Source of the DNA: Acinetobacter sp. ANC 4173
GTDB lineage: Bacteria; Pseudomonadota; Gammaproteobacteria; Pseudomonadales; Moraxellaceae
Direction of reading: 5' to 3'
NCBI RefSeq assembly: GCF_004331255.1
Contig: NZ_SJOF01000001.1
Coordinates: forward strand, 248,001-312,000
DNA: 64,000 bases
The notes under the pieces are model-generated. The model ran no database searches and was not told the origin of the DNA. It saw nothing but the letters and a program-made list of their open reading frames with translations. Of this stretch, positions 44,258 to 54,939 are shown piece by piece. How positions within the stretch are numbered: the stretch's first letter is position 1; each line of letters opens with the position of its first letter. Made by a program: the position numbers and the translations under genes.

Positions 44258-45391
44258 ATGAATCACTCCGAAACACTCGAACTTAGTCTGCAATTACTCC
44301 GCCAACCTTCTGTTACGCCTGTCGACCATGACTGTCAGAACATTATGGCTGAACGTTTAGCAAAAATTGGTTTTAACATTGAACCTATGCGTTTTGATGA
44401 TGTTGATAATCTTTGGGCGCGTAAAGGGACTGAAGCTCCTGTTTTTTGTTTCGCAGGACATACAGATGTGGTACCAACAGGCAACTTGAATGCTTGGCAC
44501 TCAGAGCCTTTTATTCCAGAAATTCGGGATGGTAAGCTCTATGGTCGTGGTAGTGCAGACATGAAAACTGCATTGGCAGCAATGGTTGTCGCATCAGAGC
44601 GATTTGTGGCTAAGCACCCAAATCACAAAGGTTCAATCGCATTTCTAATTACCTCTGATGAAGAAGGTCCTGCGGTTAATGGTACGGTCAAAGTCATTGA
44701 AACCCTAGAAGCGCGTCAAGAAAAAATGACATGGTGTCTTGTGGGGGAGCCCTCAAGTACGCATCATTTAGGTGATATCGTTAAAAATGGCCGTCGTGGT
44801 TCATTAAATGCAGTACTCACAGTAAAAGGTAAGCAAGGCCACGTGGCTTATCCTCATCTTGCGATTAACCCAATTCACTTGGCGTCTAAAGCCGTTGCAG
44901 AACTGTGCGATACCATTTGGGATCAAGGGAATGAGTACTTTCCTGCAACTTCTTTCCAAGTTTCTAATATCCAAGCAGGTACAGGTGCAACCAATGTGGT
45001 GCCTGGGACAATGACGGTGACATTTAACTTCCGCTATTCGACAGAACTCACAGCAGAAGAATTAAAAGCACGTGTGTTAGAAATTTTAGATCGTCATGGT
45101 TTGACATACGAAATTCAATGGACACATTCAGGTTTACCATTCTTAACTCCAGTCGGCGAGTTGGTGAGTGCAGCTCAAAATGCAATTCGTAATGTTACAG
45201 GTCGTGAAACTGAATTATCGACCAGTGGTGGAACATCGGACGGTCGTTTCATTGCTCCTACAGGCGCTCAAGTACTTGAACTTGGGGTACTCAATGCCAG
45301 TATCCATCAAATTGATGAGCACGTAAATGTGGCCGATTTAGAGCCTTTAGCTGAGATTTATGAACAGATTCTAGAAGGGTTATTGACTTAA
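44258..45391 (+). CDS. dapE: N-succinyl-L,L-diaminopimelate desuccinylase
   Basis: Zinc-dependent hydrolase of the lysine/diaminopimelate pathway; releases succinate from N-succinyl-L,L-DAP. The 377-residue M20 peptidase-fold protein shows metal ligands His68 in [12 protein letters not shown], Asp101 in GRGSADMK, the catalytic Glu pair in TSDEEGPA, and the terminal block [10 protein letters not shown]. The ATG at 44258 ([10 protein letters not shown]) fits the family; an upstream ATG at 44246 would add four residues. Transcribed alone, with a strong terminator. Confidence 0.96.
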   Translation: MNHSETLELSLQLLRQPSVTPVDHDCQNIMAERLAKIGFNIEPMRFDDVDNLWARKGTEAPVFCFAGHTDVVPTGNLNAWHSEPFIPEIRDGKLYGRGSADMKTALAAMVVASERFVAKHPNHKGSIAFLITSDEEGPAVNGTVKVIETLEARQEKMTWCLVGEPSSTHHLGDIVKNGRRGSLNAVLTVKGKQGHVAYPHLAINPIHLASKAVAELCDTIWDQGNEYFPATSFQVSNIQAGTGATNVVPGTMTVTFNFRYSTELTAEELKARVLEILDRHGLTYEIQWTHSGLPFLTPVGELVSAAQNAIRNVTGRETELSTSGGTSDGRFIAPTGAQVLELGVLNASIHQIDEHVNVADLEPLAEIYEQILEGLLT

Positions 45392-45413
45392 AATTTCGGA
45401 TCAATCAAACCAT

Positions 45414-45443
45414 AAAAAAACCCATGTTCAACATGGGTTTTTT
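45414..45443 (+). terminator. Bidirectional terminator between dapE and chpC
   Basis: ACCCATGT-TCA-ACATGGGT flanked by A run and T run, 22 bases after dapE and 13 before the end of chpC, so it can end both transcripts. Confidence 0.92.
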
Positions 45444-45456
45444 TATTGAAGCCTGA

Positions 45457-45918
45457 CTAATTGATGCCTAAACTGGTTTGAATCTGCACAACATTAGGCA
45501 CTTGGAACGTTTGTTCACCCATTCTCACATACTGAAACACCATAGGATCAGTAACTGTCATTTCTTCGTCCACCACCTCAGAAATACGAACACGTACAGA
45601 TTTCGGCATTTCATTACACATCAAGGCAAAGCGCTGATTGACTTCATCACCTTCAATCACTAATGCAACACCTATTTTTTTTGCAGGATCATTCACTGCA
45701 TAAACAGGTAGTTTCACATCATGCCACTCCACTGAAGAAACGTGTGTCTGGCTATCTAACGCAGAAAGCACGATATTTTGTGGCAATAACATTGCAACTT
45801 TGCCATAGCACTGAATGATGTAAGCATCAATAAATCCAGTAGAAACTGTAATAAGATGATGTAACTCTTGCTGACTAATTTGGTCTAAAACCGATTTATT
45901 CGCGATTTTCTCACTCAT
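45457..45918 (-). CDS. chpC: CheW-like coupling protein ChpC of the Pil-Chp system
   Basis: The 153-residue protein follows chpA by five bases and is the last gene of the pil-chp operon. It has a compact CheW-like beta-rich fold (VEWHDVKLPVYAVN, then KKIGVALVIEGD and RFALMCNEMP). The name is based on position and size as in other type IV pilus chemosensory clusters; sequence similarity to CheW is weak by eye. A ribosome site AGGGG lies ahead of the ATG at 45918; the TTG at 45921 is an alternative. Probably a second adaptor linking receptor and kinase. Confidence 0.8.
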   Translation of the reverse strand: MSEKIANKSVLDQISQQELHHLITVSTGFIDAYIIQCYGKVAMLLPQNIVLSALDSQTHVSSVEWHDVKLPVYAVNDPAKKIGVALVIEGDEVNQRFALMCNEMPKSVRVRISEVVDEEMTVTDPMVFQYVRMGEQTFQVPNVVQIQTSLGIN

Positions 45919-45922
45919 CAAA

Positions 45923-48900
45923 TTACCCCTGTTTCACAGTCAAAAGACTTTCAATGTTATTCAACAATTCAGCCTCTTGGAATGGTTTGCCCATGTAGTG
46001 AGTGACTCCCAAACTAAATGCACGTTCACGATGCTTTTCACCAGTACGTGATGTAATCATGATAATTGGCAATTGCTTATGAACTTCATGGTGGCGAATC
46101 AAGTTCGTCACTTCAAATCCATCCATACGTGGCATTTCAATATCCAGTAGCATTAAATCTGGTTTGACGTTTTCTAACTGCTCTATAGCATCAACACCAT
46201 CTTTCGCAGTGACCACATCATAACCTTGTCGCTCTAACAAGCGTGAAGTCACTTTACGTACTGTAACCGAGTCATCCACAATCATAATTAAACGACGTGT
46301 ATCACTGTAACGGTATGAATCACGTTGGCCATGACCATGTTTCACACGTTGTGTGGTTTGTACTTGACGGGCAATATTTTGACCATCCAGAATCAAACAC
46401 ACCTGACCATCACCCAGAATCGTTGCACCAGCAATTGCGCCAATTGCAGCAAATTGCTGACCAATTGGTTTCACTACAATTTGCGCACGTGAGCCGATCA
46501 ACTGATCAACCAATAAGGCAATGGTTTGACCACTATTGCCCTTAATTAACAGTACAGGCAACGAATGAGCAATATTGCTTAAACGCGGTAAAGGCTGATT
46601 GGAAACAAATTCCGAAATATAACGTAACTTATAGCTTTGATTATCAATCTTGAAATAATCTTCTTTACTATTAAAGTAAGTTTCTAACGTTGCTGGTGAA
46701 ATTCGAACAATACGCTCAATGTGTGCCAAAGGCAGTGCGAATTGCTGATCGCCAGATTTCACCATTAAGGCGTCACTTACAGCCACAGTCGTTGGAACGC
46801 GGATACTAAAGCTTGTTCCTTTTCCAAGTGTTGAGTCTACAGTGACATGACCACCCAATGCTTTAATCGAACTTTGCACGACATCCAGACCGACACCACG
46901 TCCAGAAATTTGGGTAATCTGCTGCGCTGTACTGAAACCTGGATGGAAAATAAACTGTAGAATCTCTTCTTTTTCAAGTGATTGATCAGCTTTCATCAAA
47001 CCTAAAGAAATAGCTTTTTCTTTGATTTGATTCACATCAATCCCTTTACCATCATCATGGAACTCGACTACAACATCTGTGCCTTGACGGCTAATATTCA
47101 GTTCAATTTTTCCAATTTCAGGTTTGTTTGCCGACTGACGCTGTACAGGATCTTCAATACCATGGTCGACAGCATTTCGTAACATATGCTCAAGCGGGGT
47201 CACTAAACGCTCAAGAATAGTGCGATCTAGTTCCCCTTCAGTATTATTGACAATTAACTCCGCAGGTCGGTTTAGAGTTGAAGCTGTCTGGCGCACAATA
47301 CGTTGCAAACGAGGTAATAAACGTGAGAATGGCACCAAGCGTGTTCGCATTAAACCTTCTTGAATTTCGGCCTGAATACGAGATTGCTGTAATAACAAAC
47401 CTTCCGTATCACGAATTTTTTCAGCCAAAGTACTCTTGAAATCGACCAAGTCCGAAGCAGATTCCGCCAAGGATTTAGACAACTGATTTAACGATGAATA
47501 TTGGTCCATTTCCAATGGGTCAAAATCAGCATATCGACCAACTTCACTGCCGTGTTTGGCAATAATTTGTGACTCTAATTCACCTTCCATTCGACGCAAC
47601 TGGTCTGCAAGACGCTTAATCGCCAATTCCATCTCATTCAATGTATTGCCTAATTGACCAAGGTCCATTTCAATACGTGAACGGTTAATCGAATTCTCAC
47701 CCGACAAATCAATCATCTTCTCAATCAAATCAGCTGAAATTCGAATCATTTCATTCGATTGATGATTGGCTCCAAAGCTTTCCCACTCGCCCATCATTGC
47801 AGGTGGTTCTGTTCCATCCCCTTGAATAAATTCAAAGCTTGGCGCAGTAATCTGCGTGTGTTTAGAGTTATTACGGCTTGGCAATTGAACAGTGACATCT
47901 GCATATTCAATTGCTTCCAAGCCCGCTTTTAAACTATCGAAATTAGTATAATCATGGTCAAAAATTGCATGTCTTAACCATGTAATCGTGGTTTGTAGTA
48001 ATGGATCATAAACATTTGAATTAAAGTGATGAACTGCAAACTGTTCAAAAGCACTTTCTAAACGATATGCAATCGCCCCTACTGGCTCAATTTCAACCAT
48101 GCGCGCACCACCTTTAAGGCTATGTGCTGCACGTTGCAATTGAAGCAATAAACTACGGTCACTACGTTGCTCAGACCAATTCCGCAGCAGCTTTTCCATG
48201 GTATCGAAAATTTCTGCGGCTTCTTCGTAGAAAGTTTCTTCAACAATTGAGCGTACACTCTCATCAAGTGCTAAAGATTCAACTTGAAGTGATGACTCAA
48301 CAATGTTTGATTGTGATACTGGCTCAACCCAATCAGAAGTTTCAGGCTCTTCTTCAAACGAACTGACTTCTGCGTGTACAGGCTGTACAGCTGGCGGTTC
48401 AATGGTCGTAGCTTCATATGCAACCACGTGTTCAACAGCAGATAGTTTTTGTTCTGTAACCACCTCTGTATCTGTAGATACCACAGATCCCGCAACCAAA
48501 GCTTGAATATTATTTAAAATATCAATCGCTTCTGGAGCTGGATAATCAACTTTTTCTTCTCGAATCGTTTGAATACGATCGGCAATGTTGTCTTGAACCA
48601 GACGAACAATCTGAATTAAAGCAGGAGATGCTTGAATTTGCTGATTGATAATACGCTCATAAATGGTTTCTAATTCATGCGCAATTAAACCAATATGCGT
48701 CGCTTGAATCATATTTGCACCACCCTTCAGGGTATGCAAATAGCGCATTAAATTATTCAATGCTGCTGTATTGGATTGATCACTGCTCCATGTATGAACA
48801 TCCTGATCCATTCCCATCAGCAATTCATCAGCTTCTTCGAGGAAGATATCCAGTAGATCTTCATCAAATTGTCGATTAGCTTCATCTACATCAACTAATT

Positions 48901-50398
48901 TCACATCACTATGCAAGCGTTTTGACAAAGTCGCAAAGTTAACGCCAATGACCTGATGACCAGATTCAGCCGTTAAATCTGCTTCAAGCTCAGTCGTATT
49001 TTCTTCAGATAGGTTTTCTTCAACTGGATCAAAAATTTCCAGATCTTGCTGTACAAATGCCGTTAAGTTTTGAAGCACTTGCTCTGCTGGCGCAGATAAA
49101 CTTATGCGCTGCCCCGCAGCTAAAGTATCAAACAGATAGATAAATTCTTGATGTGCCTGAGCAAATAACTCATAAGCATAGTCGATATTGAGTAATGTTG
49201 GTTTAGCTAAAAGCGTTTGATAACATTTATCTAAAACCTGAATAAAATCATGAATCCCTTGTGAAGCACGATTATTGGTATGCTCGGCTAATAAACTCGC
49301 TTTTTGACTTAATTGCTCGACATAAGTAGGAAATTCATTTTTAATCCGTTTTTCAAATTCGAGTTCTGTATCCAATAACAGATCAATATCCAATTCAATT
49401 AATTGCGATACTAAACCTTGTGGATTTGCACTAGATTCAAACTCTTCTTGATTAAAGCCGTAATTTTCCCATGCTTGATTAAAAGTTTGATCAATTTGAC
49501 TTAAATTTTCGAGTTTACCCTGACGTAGAATATGCAAGAAGTCTCGCACAAATTCTGCATACTGAATGAGTAATGCTGTTTCATTTGAAGTTGAAACAAT
49601 CTCTTCTTGTAAAAGCGTCTTAAATAAATTTTCAACTTTTGAACTGGCATCAAAAATTTGCTGGATGTGTGCCATAGATGAACTACCCCGCAAAGTATGC
49701 AAGGCACGAATCAACCCATTATAATCAGGCACTTCACCAGCTTCTTGTTTTAAGAAGTGATCAATCGTTGCAAGATGTTCTTCCGCTTCTTCAATGAAAA
49801 TTGAAGTCGTCACTTCTTGTAAATCGCTAGATAGCTCTTCTTCCACCAAGGCAATATCTGCTTGAGAAGTACCTAATTCCAGTCCAGTCAAATCATCCGA
49901 AGATCGGAGCTGATCCGCTAAAGATAATAACTCTTCAAGTGCAGGCTCAATTGATCGACCCTGTTGTAGCTCTTGTCCCAATAGAACCAAAGGTCTTAAA
50001 TCAATTTCTATCGGTTTGACCGATTTAAACTGCGGATAAAGCTTAAACTGAAAAACACGATAAACCGTTTCTGCAAATTTCTGGATCTTAAGCCCTAAAG
50101 GAACAGAACCGAAAATGACACGATTTAAAGTATCTTCGACAGCCCAAGCCACTTCACCAGCAGACTTTGCCCCCACCATACGACCCGAGCCTTTCAAAGT
50201 GTGAAAATGGCGTCGAATGGTCGTTAAAGTATCCTGATCAGAAGGATTTGCTAACCACTGCTCAAAAACAGTATCTAATTCTTCAAAAATTTCTTCAATT
50301 TCTTCTACAAAGATCTCTAGAATTTCAGCATCTTGGTCAAGATAACTATCTTCTGGAAGCGTTGTCGTATCGACTAAATTTTCTAATATTTCTTTCAT
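45923..50398 (-). CDS. chpA: Hybrid histidine kinase ChpA with several Hpt domains
   Basis: Central kinase of the type IV pilus chemosensory pathway. The 1491-residue protein has four recognisable Hpt sites with phosphoacceptor His at about 66 (FHTLKGSGRM), 234 (HTLRGSSSM), 555 (HTLKGGANM) and 759 (HSLKGGARM), and a degenerate Hpt-like helical region about 330-450. A dimerisation part follows, then a CheA-type ATPase (HMLRNAVDHGIEDP, GRGVGLDVV, GKGTSFSIRVP), a CheW-like part (PLAHIERIVRI) and a C-terminal receiver (IMIVDDSVTVRKV, DLMLLDIEMPRMDG). It is shorter than the Pseudomonas aeruginosa homologue, which has eight phosphotransfer-type domains. Probably phosphorylates PilG and PilH. Confidence 0.95.
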   Translation of the reverse strand: MKEILENLVDTTTLPEDSYLDQDAEILEIFVEEIEEIFEELDTVFEQWLANPSDQDTLTTIRRHFHTLKGSGRMVGAKSAGEVAWAVEDTLNRVIFGSVPLGLKIQKFAETVYRVFQFKLYPQFKSVKPIEIDLRPLVLLGQELQQGRSIEPALEELLSLADQLRSSDDLTGLELGTSQADIALVEEELSSDLQEVTTSIFIEEAEEHLATIDHFLKQEAGEVPDYNGLIRALHTLRGSSSMAHIQQIFDASSKVENLFKTLLQEEIVSTSNETALLIQYAEFVRDFLHILRQGKLENLSQIDQTFNQAWENYGFNQEEFESSANPQGLVSQLIELDIDLLLDTELEFEKRIKNEFPTYVEQLSQKASLLAEHTNNRASQGIHDFIQVLDKCYQTLLAKPTLLNIDYAYELFAQAHQEFIYLFDTLAAGQRISLSAPAEQVLQNLTAFVQQDLEIFDPVEENLSEENTTELEADLTAESGHQVIGVNFATLSKRLHSDVKLVDVDEANRQFDEDLLDIFLEEADELLMGMDQDVHTWSSDQSNTAALNNLMRYLHTLKGGANMIQATHIGLIAHELETIYERIINQQIQASPALIQIVRLVQDNIADRIQTIREEKVDYPAPEAIDILNNIQALVAGSVVSTDTEVVTEQKLSAVEHVVAYEATTIEPPAVQPVHAEVSSFEEEPETSDWVEPVSQSNIVESSLQVESLALDESVRSIVEETFYEEAAEIFDTMEKLLRNWSEQRSDRSLLLQLQRAAHSLKGGARMVEIEPVGAIAYRLESAFEQFAVHHFNSNVYDPLLQTTITWLRHAIFDHDYTNFDSLKAGLEAIEYADVTVQLPSRNNSKHTQITAPSFEFIQGDGTEPPAMMGEWESFGANHQSNEMIRISADLIEKMIDLSGENSINRSRIEMDLGQLGNTLNEMELAIKRLADQLRRMEGELESQIIAKHGSEVGRYADFDPLEMDQYSSLNQLSKSLAESASDLVDFKSTLAEKIRDTEGLLLQQSRIQAEIQEGLMRTRLVPFSRLLPRLQRIVRQTASTLNRPAELIVNNTEGELDRTILERLVTPLEHMLRNAVDHGIEDPVQRQSANKPEIGKIELNISRQGTDVVVEFHDDGKGIDVNQIKEKAISLGLMKADQSLEKEEILQFIFHPGFSTAQQITQISGRGVGLDVVQSSIKALGGHVTVDSTLGKGTSFSIRVPTTVAVSDALMVKSGDQQFALPLAHIERIVRISPATLETYFNSKEDYFKIDNQSYKLRYISEFVSNQPLPRLSNIAHSLPVLLIKGNSGQTIALLVDQLIGSRAQIVVKPIGQQFAAIGAIAGATILGDGQVCLILDGQNIARQVQTTQRVKHGHGQRDSYRYSDTRRLIMIVDDSVTVRKVTSRLLERQGYDVVTAKDGVDAIEQLENVKPDLMLLDIEMPRMDGFEVTNLIRHHEVHKQLPIIMITSRTGEKHRERAFSLGVTHYMGKPFQEAELLNNIESLLTVKQG

Positions 50399-50511
50399 AG
50401 CTTTGGCTTCTTACATTTCTCGCCACCATAAAAGGCGCTAAAACCTGAGTGTAATCATCACGCCGAACTTTATTCTAGAAGTGCAGCGGTTCGATGCTTA
50501 AAACTAGATAA

Positions 50512-50540
50512 GTATTCCGACCTGTGTCAGATCGGAATAC
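50512..50540. repeat. Intercistronic inverted repeat between pilJ and chpA
   Basis: GTATTCCGA / TCGGAATAC, nine-base perfect arms with an 11-base loop, 16 bases after the pilJ stop on the minus strand. No T run follows, so attenuation or mRNA 3'-end protection of pilJ is more likely than full termination. Confidence 0.75.
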
Positions 50541-50555
50541 CCTTGAATAGCTAAC

Positions 50556-52628
50556 TTATTCAGGTAGTTTGAAGTCCGTTACAGATTCACGCAGAGATTC
50601 TGCCATATTGGCAAGTTCAGAAACCGAACGTGCTGTATCGAAGGTCGCTGTTGTCGTCTGTGACGTAATCTCTTGTACAACATTCATCGTTGTCGCAATA
50701 TGACCTGCAGATGCCGATTGCAGTTTTGCTGCATCCGAAATGCTCGCAATCAGTTTTGCCAAGTTACCCGATACGTTTTGAATCTCATCCAGTGCTACAC
50801 CCGCATCTTTAGACAAGTTCGCACCACGAACAACTTCCGAAGTGGTTTGTTCCATTGAAATAACGGCTTCGTTGGTATCTGTTTGAATGGTTTTAACCAG
50901 TGTTTCAATCTGCTTGGTTGCAGAGGCAGAACGTTCCGCAAGACGTTGTACTTCATCGGCTACAACCGCGAAACCACGACCAGCTTCACCCGCCATAGAT
51001 GCCTGAATGGCTGCGTTTAATGCCAAGATGTTTGTTTGGTCTGCAATATCGTTAATCAGGGCAACAATGTTACCAATCTCTTGAGACGACTCACCCAAAC
51101 GCTTAATACGTTTTGATGTTTCTTGAATCTGCTCACGAATGATATCCATACCTTCGATTGAACGGTTTACAACTTCTGCACCATTGGTTGCAATCTGTAC
51201 TGAACGTTCTGCTACCGTAGCCGATTCAGAAGCGTTGGCAGATACTTGGTCAATTGACATTGCCATTTCATTAATTGCGGCAGATGCACCTGCAATTTCT
51301 TGTGCCTGATGCTCAGAAGCTTCTGCTAGCTGGTTGGTAATAACCTGTGTATTTTGCGTATAGTGTGCAACCTCTGCCGAAGTTTCCGTAATACGCGAAA
51401 CCAACTCACGTAATTGATCAATCGCAAAGTTAATCGAGTCGGCAATTGCACCCGTAAAGTCTTCAGATACTGTTGCGTATGAACGTAAGTCACCATCTGC
51501 CAAGTCTGCAATTTCATCAAGTAAACGTAAAATCGCATTCTGGTTACGGTCATATTCTTCTTGTAAACGTGACACACGAACCTTATCGGCTTCACCACGA
51601 AGTACCAGTAATTTAAATACGCAGAATAAGAAACCAATCAGTGCAATAATTAGACCCAAGGCAGGAATTGCAATTGACCAACCTGTACCGCCAGATAGCT
51701 TGTTTAGGTTTGTTAACAATGCATCTGATTGTTCAAAAATTGAAGAAGAAGCTTGACGTACTTTTACAATTTGCGTGGAGTTCTTTAAAACTGTTGCTGC
51801 CGCAGATTTTAATACTTCATCATATTCCGCTTTAATACCGTCTAAAGATTCACGTAAAGCAGGTTCTGCAATCTGTTGCACACCCAGTTCTGCACTACCG
51901 TTAATTTGTGCATTCAAATATGAACCAAACGTTTCAGTATCCGCACTAAAGTCATCTGCTGATGCGCTCGAATTGGTTGTACCTGTTAATACCGAGTTAA
52001 TCGAACGTAAAATACGTTCCGCAATAAACACCTGGTTTTTCGCAATAACCACCTGACTACTTGGCATATTTTGACGTGCCATTTGGTCAACCATCAAGTT
52101 ATATTCAGCCTGAATACCTGGAATACTTTCACTGATCGCAATGTTAGTGTCATATAACTGATTAATGATTTTTTGTTGTGACGCAATTAAATCAATATTT
52201 TCAGAAACTTTTTTCCATTGAGCATCTACTTCACGTAAGGCTGGAGTACTCGCATGAATATCATTCACCGTTTCAAGGTTTTCAGCGAAAGCCTTTTGTG
52301 AATCTGTCAACTTTTTGATGGATTCTGGTGTACCTGAAGCAGTTGCTTCTGTCGCTTGACGTGAAATCGTTTGAGATAATAAACGTAAGTCACCCAAACT
52401 ACGCGTAAATTCGTTATTACGCGGTACGCTATAGAAAAGATATAACAGAAGAAATAGGGCCAAGATGATACAAAATGCTGCACCCAAAATTAATGGTTTG
52501 GACTTTTCACTGTCACCGAATACACGCGAAAACTGTTCCGTCTGTGATTGAAATTTTGCTACTAAAGCATTACCACCCGCACGGTTGGTACTTTCACCTG
52601 CATTTTTCTTTTTTAGCTTAAAGCCCAT
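50556..52628 (-). CDS. pilJ: Methyl-accepting chemotaxis protein PilJ
   Basis: Transmembrane receptor of the Pil-Chp pathway. The 690-residue protein has membrane helices at about 46-69 and 325-350 enclosing a periplasmic PilJ-type domain. The cytoplasmic signalling part includes the conserved hairpin-tip block [20 protein letters not shown] and [14 protein letters not shown], where adaptors and kinase bind. The PilJ family responds to pilus retraction and surface contact in Pseudomonas. It follows pilI with a 48-base gap, and chpA is the next gene of the operon after a 157-base gap. Confidence 0.95.
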   Translation of the reverse strand: MGFKLKKKNAGESTNRAGGNALVAKFQSQTEQFSRVFGDSEKSKPLILGAAFCIILALFLLLYLFYSVPRNNEFTRSLGDLRLLSQTISRQATEATASGTPESIKKLTDSQKAFAENLETVNDIHASTPALREVDAQWKKVSENIDLIASQQKIINQLYDTNIAISESIPGIQAEYNLMVDQMARQNMPSSQVVIAKNQVFIAERILRSINSVLTGTTNSSASADDFSADTETFGSYLNAQINGSAELGVQQIAEPALRESLDGIKAEYDEVLKSAAATVLKNSTQIVKVRQASSSIFEQSDALLTNLNKLSGGTGWSIAIPALGLIIALIGFLFCVFKLLVLRGEADKVRVSRLQEEYDRNQNAILRLLDEIADLADGDLRSYATVSEDFTGAIADSINFAIDQLRELVSRITETSAEVAHYTQNTQVITNQLAEASEHQAQEIAGASAAINEMAMSIDQVSANASESATVAERSVQIATNGAEVVNRSIEGMDIIREQIQETSKRIKRLGESSQEIGNIVALINDIADQTNILALNAAIQASMAGEAGRGFAVVADEVQRLAERSASATKQIETLVKTIQTDTNEAVISMEQTTSEVVRGANLSKDAGVALDEIQNVSGNLAKLIASISDAAKLQSASAGHIATTMNVVQEITSQTTTATFDTARSVSELANMAESLRESVTDFKLPE

Positions 52629-52676
52629 GCAGCTTCTCCCCGAATTTTGCCTTCATTCTTAATGAGTGGGACTATA

Positions 52677-53213
52677 TTAATTTATAAGTTTTATAGATGC
52701 GTTCATATATTTTGGATTTTGCAATAAACGACTAAATAAGAAAACATGCCATTGTTGGTTATGTTGATGAAAATACCCTTGGCAATATTCTTGTAAATTA
52801 CTATCTAAATCTTTATGTTTAGAAAAGAAACTTTTCTTATTAAAGTGTTGAATGCCCAAAACCTGATCGACGACTAATCCGACATAATGATCATGATGAC
52901 TGATACATAAGACTTTTTGTGTCGGTGAATATTGGCTTCGATGTCCAGAAATATAATGTGACAAATCTGCAACCGAGAGCAATCGTCCACGAATATTTGC
53001 TAGCCCCATCACCCAAGACTGAGTATTTGGAACAGGCGTATATTTTGGTGGATAAATAACTTCCGAAACCTCACCTAGAGGGGCAACAAAATATTGCCCC
53101 ATCATTTCAAATGCAATCCCTGACCATCGGTTTACTTCATTCTCAGTCGAAACGTAGTTTTTATTCCCACGTTTCGCCAGACGAAGTAATTCGATAAATC
53201 CGTTCGCTGCCAT
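52677..53213 (-). CDS. pilI: CheW-like adaptor PilI
   Basis: The 178-residue protein has CheW features: the start of the fold WSGIAFEMMGQYFVAPLGEV, the NIRGRLLSVADLSHYI block typical of CheW (NxRGxxxPVxDL), and VGLVVDQVLGIQHF. It should connect PilJ to the kinase ChpA. It begins three bases after pilH ends, in a tight pilG-pilH-pilI-pilJ order. Confidence 0.93.
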   Translation of the reverse strand: MAANGFIELLRLAKRGNKNYVSTENEVNRWSGIAFEMMGQYFVAPLGEVSEVIYPPKYTPVPNTQSWVMGLANIRGRLLSVADLSHYISGHRSQYSPTQKVLCISHHDHYVGLVVDQVLGIQHFNKKSFFSKHKDLDSNLQEYCQGYFHQHNQQWHVFLFSRLLQNPKYMNASIKLIN

Positions 53214-53216
53214 AGT

Positions 53217-53585
53217 TTATCCTGCGTTGAGGTGCTGCTTAATGGTATCGATCAATTGCTGTTCATCAATTGGCTTGGTTAAGTAATCACATGCACCCTG
53301 ACGTTTACCCCAAACACGGTCAGTTGCTTGATCTTTGGTACTCACAATAACAACTGGAATGTGCTTGGTCGTATCGCCACGCGCAATTTGACGTGTTGCC
53401 TGAAAACCATTCACCCCAGGCATCACCACATCCATAAGCACCAGATCAGGAAGCTCTGCTTGTGCCATTGTTACCCCGTCTGCACCATTTGAAGCTTCAA
53501 TGACTTCAAATCCGTGCTTGCCTAATATCTCTCGGAAACGGAATGTTTCTGTAGGCGAATCATCTACAATCAAAATACGAGCCAT
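53217..53585 (-). CDS. pilH: Response regulator PilH (single receiver domain)
   Basis: The 122-residue CheY-like receiver has acidic pair Asp8-Asp9, phosphoacceptor Asp52 in LVLMDVVMPG, Ser/Thr in VIVSTKDQ and Lys in YLTKPID. The ATG at 53585 is preferred because GGGGAAG lies directly upstream; the TTG at 53597 would put that site inside the gene. In Pseudomonas PilH opposes PilG and favours pilus retraction control or acts as a phosphate sink. Confidence 0.93.
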   Translation of the reverse strand: MARILIVDDSPTETFRFREILGKHGFEVIEASNGADGVTMAQAELPDLVLMDVVMPGVNGFQATRQIARGDTTKHIPVVIVSTKDQATDRVWGKRQGACDYLTKPIDEQQLIDTIKQHLNAG

Positions 53586-53605
53586 GCTCTTCCCCAATAC
53601 AAAAC

Positions 53606-53989
53606 TTATGCTGTTACGTGATTACGAATTGCGTTTAAAAGTTCATCTTTACTGAATGGTTTTGTTAAATATTCATCAGAACCGACAACACGTCCTTTAG
53701 CCTGATCAAATAAGCCATCTTTGCTCGATAACATAATGACAGGAATATTTTGATAATTTTGTGAGTTTTTAATCAGTGCACAAGTTTGATAGCCATCTAG
53801 ACGTGGCATCATAATATCGACAAAAACAATATCTGGATTTGCTTCGGCAATTTTTGATAAAGCTTCAAAGCCATCTACTGCGGTGACCACATCACAACCT
53901 TCACGTTGTAATAATGTTTCAGCTGTACGACGAATGGTTTTTGAATCATCAATTACCATGACTTTTAGATTTTGAAATTTATCGTCCAT
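53606..53989 (-). CDS. pilG: Response regulator PilG (single receiver domain)
   Basis: The 127-residue CheY-like receiver has Asp14-Asp15, phosphoacceptor Asp58 in IVFVDIMMPRLDG, and the Lys block EYLTKPFSKDEL. It is the first gene of the pil-chp operon; in Pseudomonas it promotes pilus extension and cAMP signalling. The upstream intergenic region (53990-54271) is AT-rich and should hold the operon promoter. Confidence 0.94.
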   Translation of the reverse strand: MDDKFQNLKVMVIDDSKTIRRTAETLLQREGCDVVTAVDGFEALSKIAEANPDIVFVDIMMPRLDGYQTCALIKNSQNYQNIPVIMLSSKDGLFDQAKGRVVGSDEYLTKPFSKDELLNAIRNHVTA

Positions 53990-54271
53990 TTAATGACCCG
54001 TCCCATTTTTAGAATGTACATACATTTGGTATATAAAATTTTATTACAAGTTACTAACATTTTTAACATATATTTACTTGTATTTTCAATGAACAGTTTT
54101 GAACTAAGTCGACACTTTCGTCTAATTCCACAAACAATTTCACACTTTAATTCGTCCCAATATTTTTTTTGATGAATAGAGGTTTTTTCTTGTCTAGATT
54201 AGTTCTAATATAACTTTATTATTACTTAAAAATAAGTAATTTAGTCAACTTTAACTTCTGTGGGGAATTCA

Positions 54272-54913
54272 ATGAAAAGTCAGTTTAGTCGAAAACTTGC
54301 TTTCATTGCAGAAAAGGAAATCGCATTTAAAGTATTGCTGATTAGCCTGTTGCTCCTCCAATCGGCATTTACTTTTGCTGAAGAGGTAAAGGCTGTTTGG
54401 TATCGTTACTATGATAGCAAAGGTGTGGCGAATATTAGCACCAGTGTCACCCCCAATCATCTTCGCTATGGCTATGAAGCACTCGACCGCAATATGCAGG
54501 TGATTAAACGCAATCGCCCCTATAATGCAGTAACTGAAGAAAAAAGAGCACCGCAACGTGCTGCCCAGGCCAAACAGCGTGAAGCTGATTTACGTTTAAA
54601 ACGTGCCTATACCAATAGTCAAGTTGCCACTCAAAAGCGTGATGATGCCTTAGCTTATCTCAAAAAGCAGATCAGCTTTCAACAAGACCAGCTCAAACAA
54701 TTGCAAAGTGATCGTATTTTCTTTAAACGACAAGAAATGGAATATTTACGTAAAGGTGATCCAGTCCCTGCGATTTTGAAAAGTACCCTCGCGAATAATG
54801 CGACCAATATTAGCAATAAAAAACAGCAAATTCAGACGTTACAAACCAACTATCGCAATACACAGGCTGAATACGCGAATATGATTGCGCGCTTAAAAGC
54901 CATGGAAAACTAA
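54272..54913 (+). CDS. Exported coiled-coil protein with DUF4124-like N-terminus
   Basis: The 213-residue protein has an uncleaved or cleavable hydrophobic segment near residues 21-37 (VLLISLLLLQSAFTFA), then AVWYRYYDSKGVANISTSV, the short beta pattern of DUF4124 domains. Most of the rest is helical and Gln/Lys/Arg-rich (about 90-213) with coiled-coil spacing (LKKQISFQQDQLKQLQSD). The ribosome site GGGG-AA precedes the ATG at 54272. Probably periplasmic; function unknown. Followed by the RND operon 26 bases later on the same strand, so possibly cotranscribed. Confidence 0.8.
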   Translation: MKSQFSRKLAFIAEKEIAFKVLLISLLLLQSAFTFAEEVKAVWYRYYDSKGVANISTSVTPNHLRYGYEALDRNMQVIKRNRPYNAVTEEKRAPQRAAQAKQREADLRLKRAYTNSQVATQKRDDALAYLKKQISFQQDQLKQLQSDRIFFKRQEMEYLRKGDPVPAILKSTLANNATNISNKKQQIQTLQTNYRNTQAEYANMIARLKAMEN

Positions 54914-54939
54914 TCCTACAATGCAGTAAGGACATTTAG

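Noticed and set aside
46297..46545. Plus-strand frame over the chpA 3' part, and other long frames opposite chpA, carB and folD
   Set aside because: They are antisense to strongly conserved domains and have no ribosome sites or conserved features.
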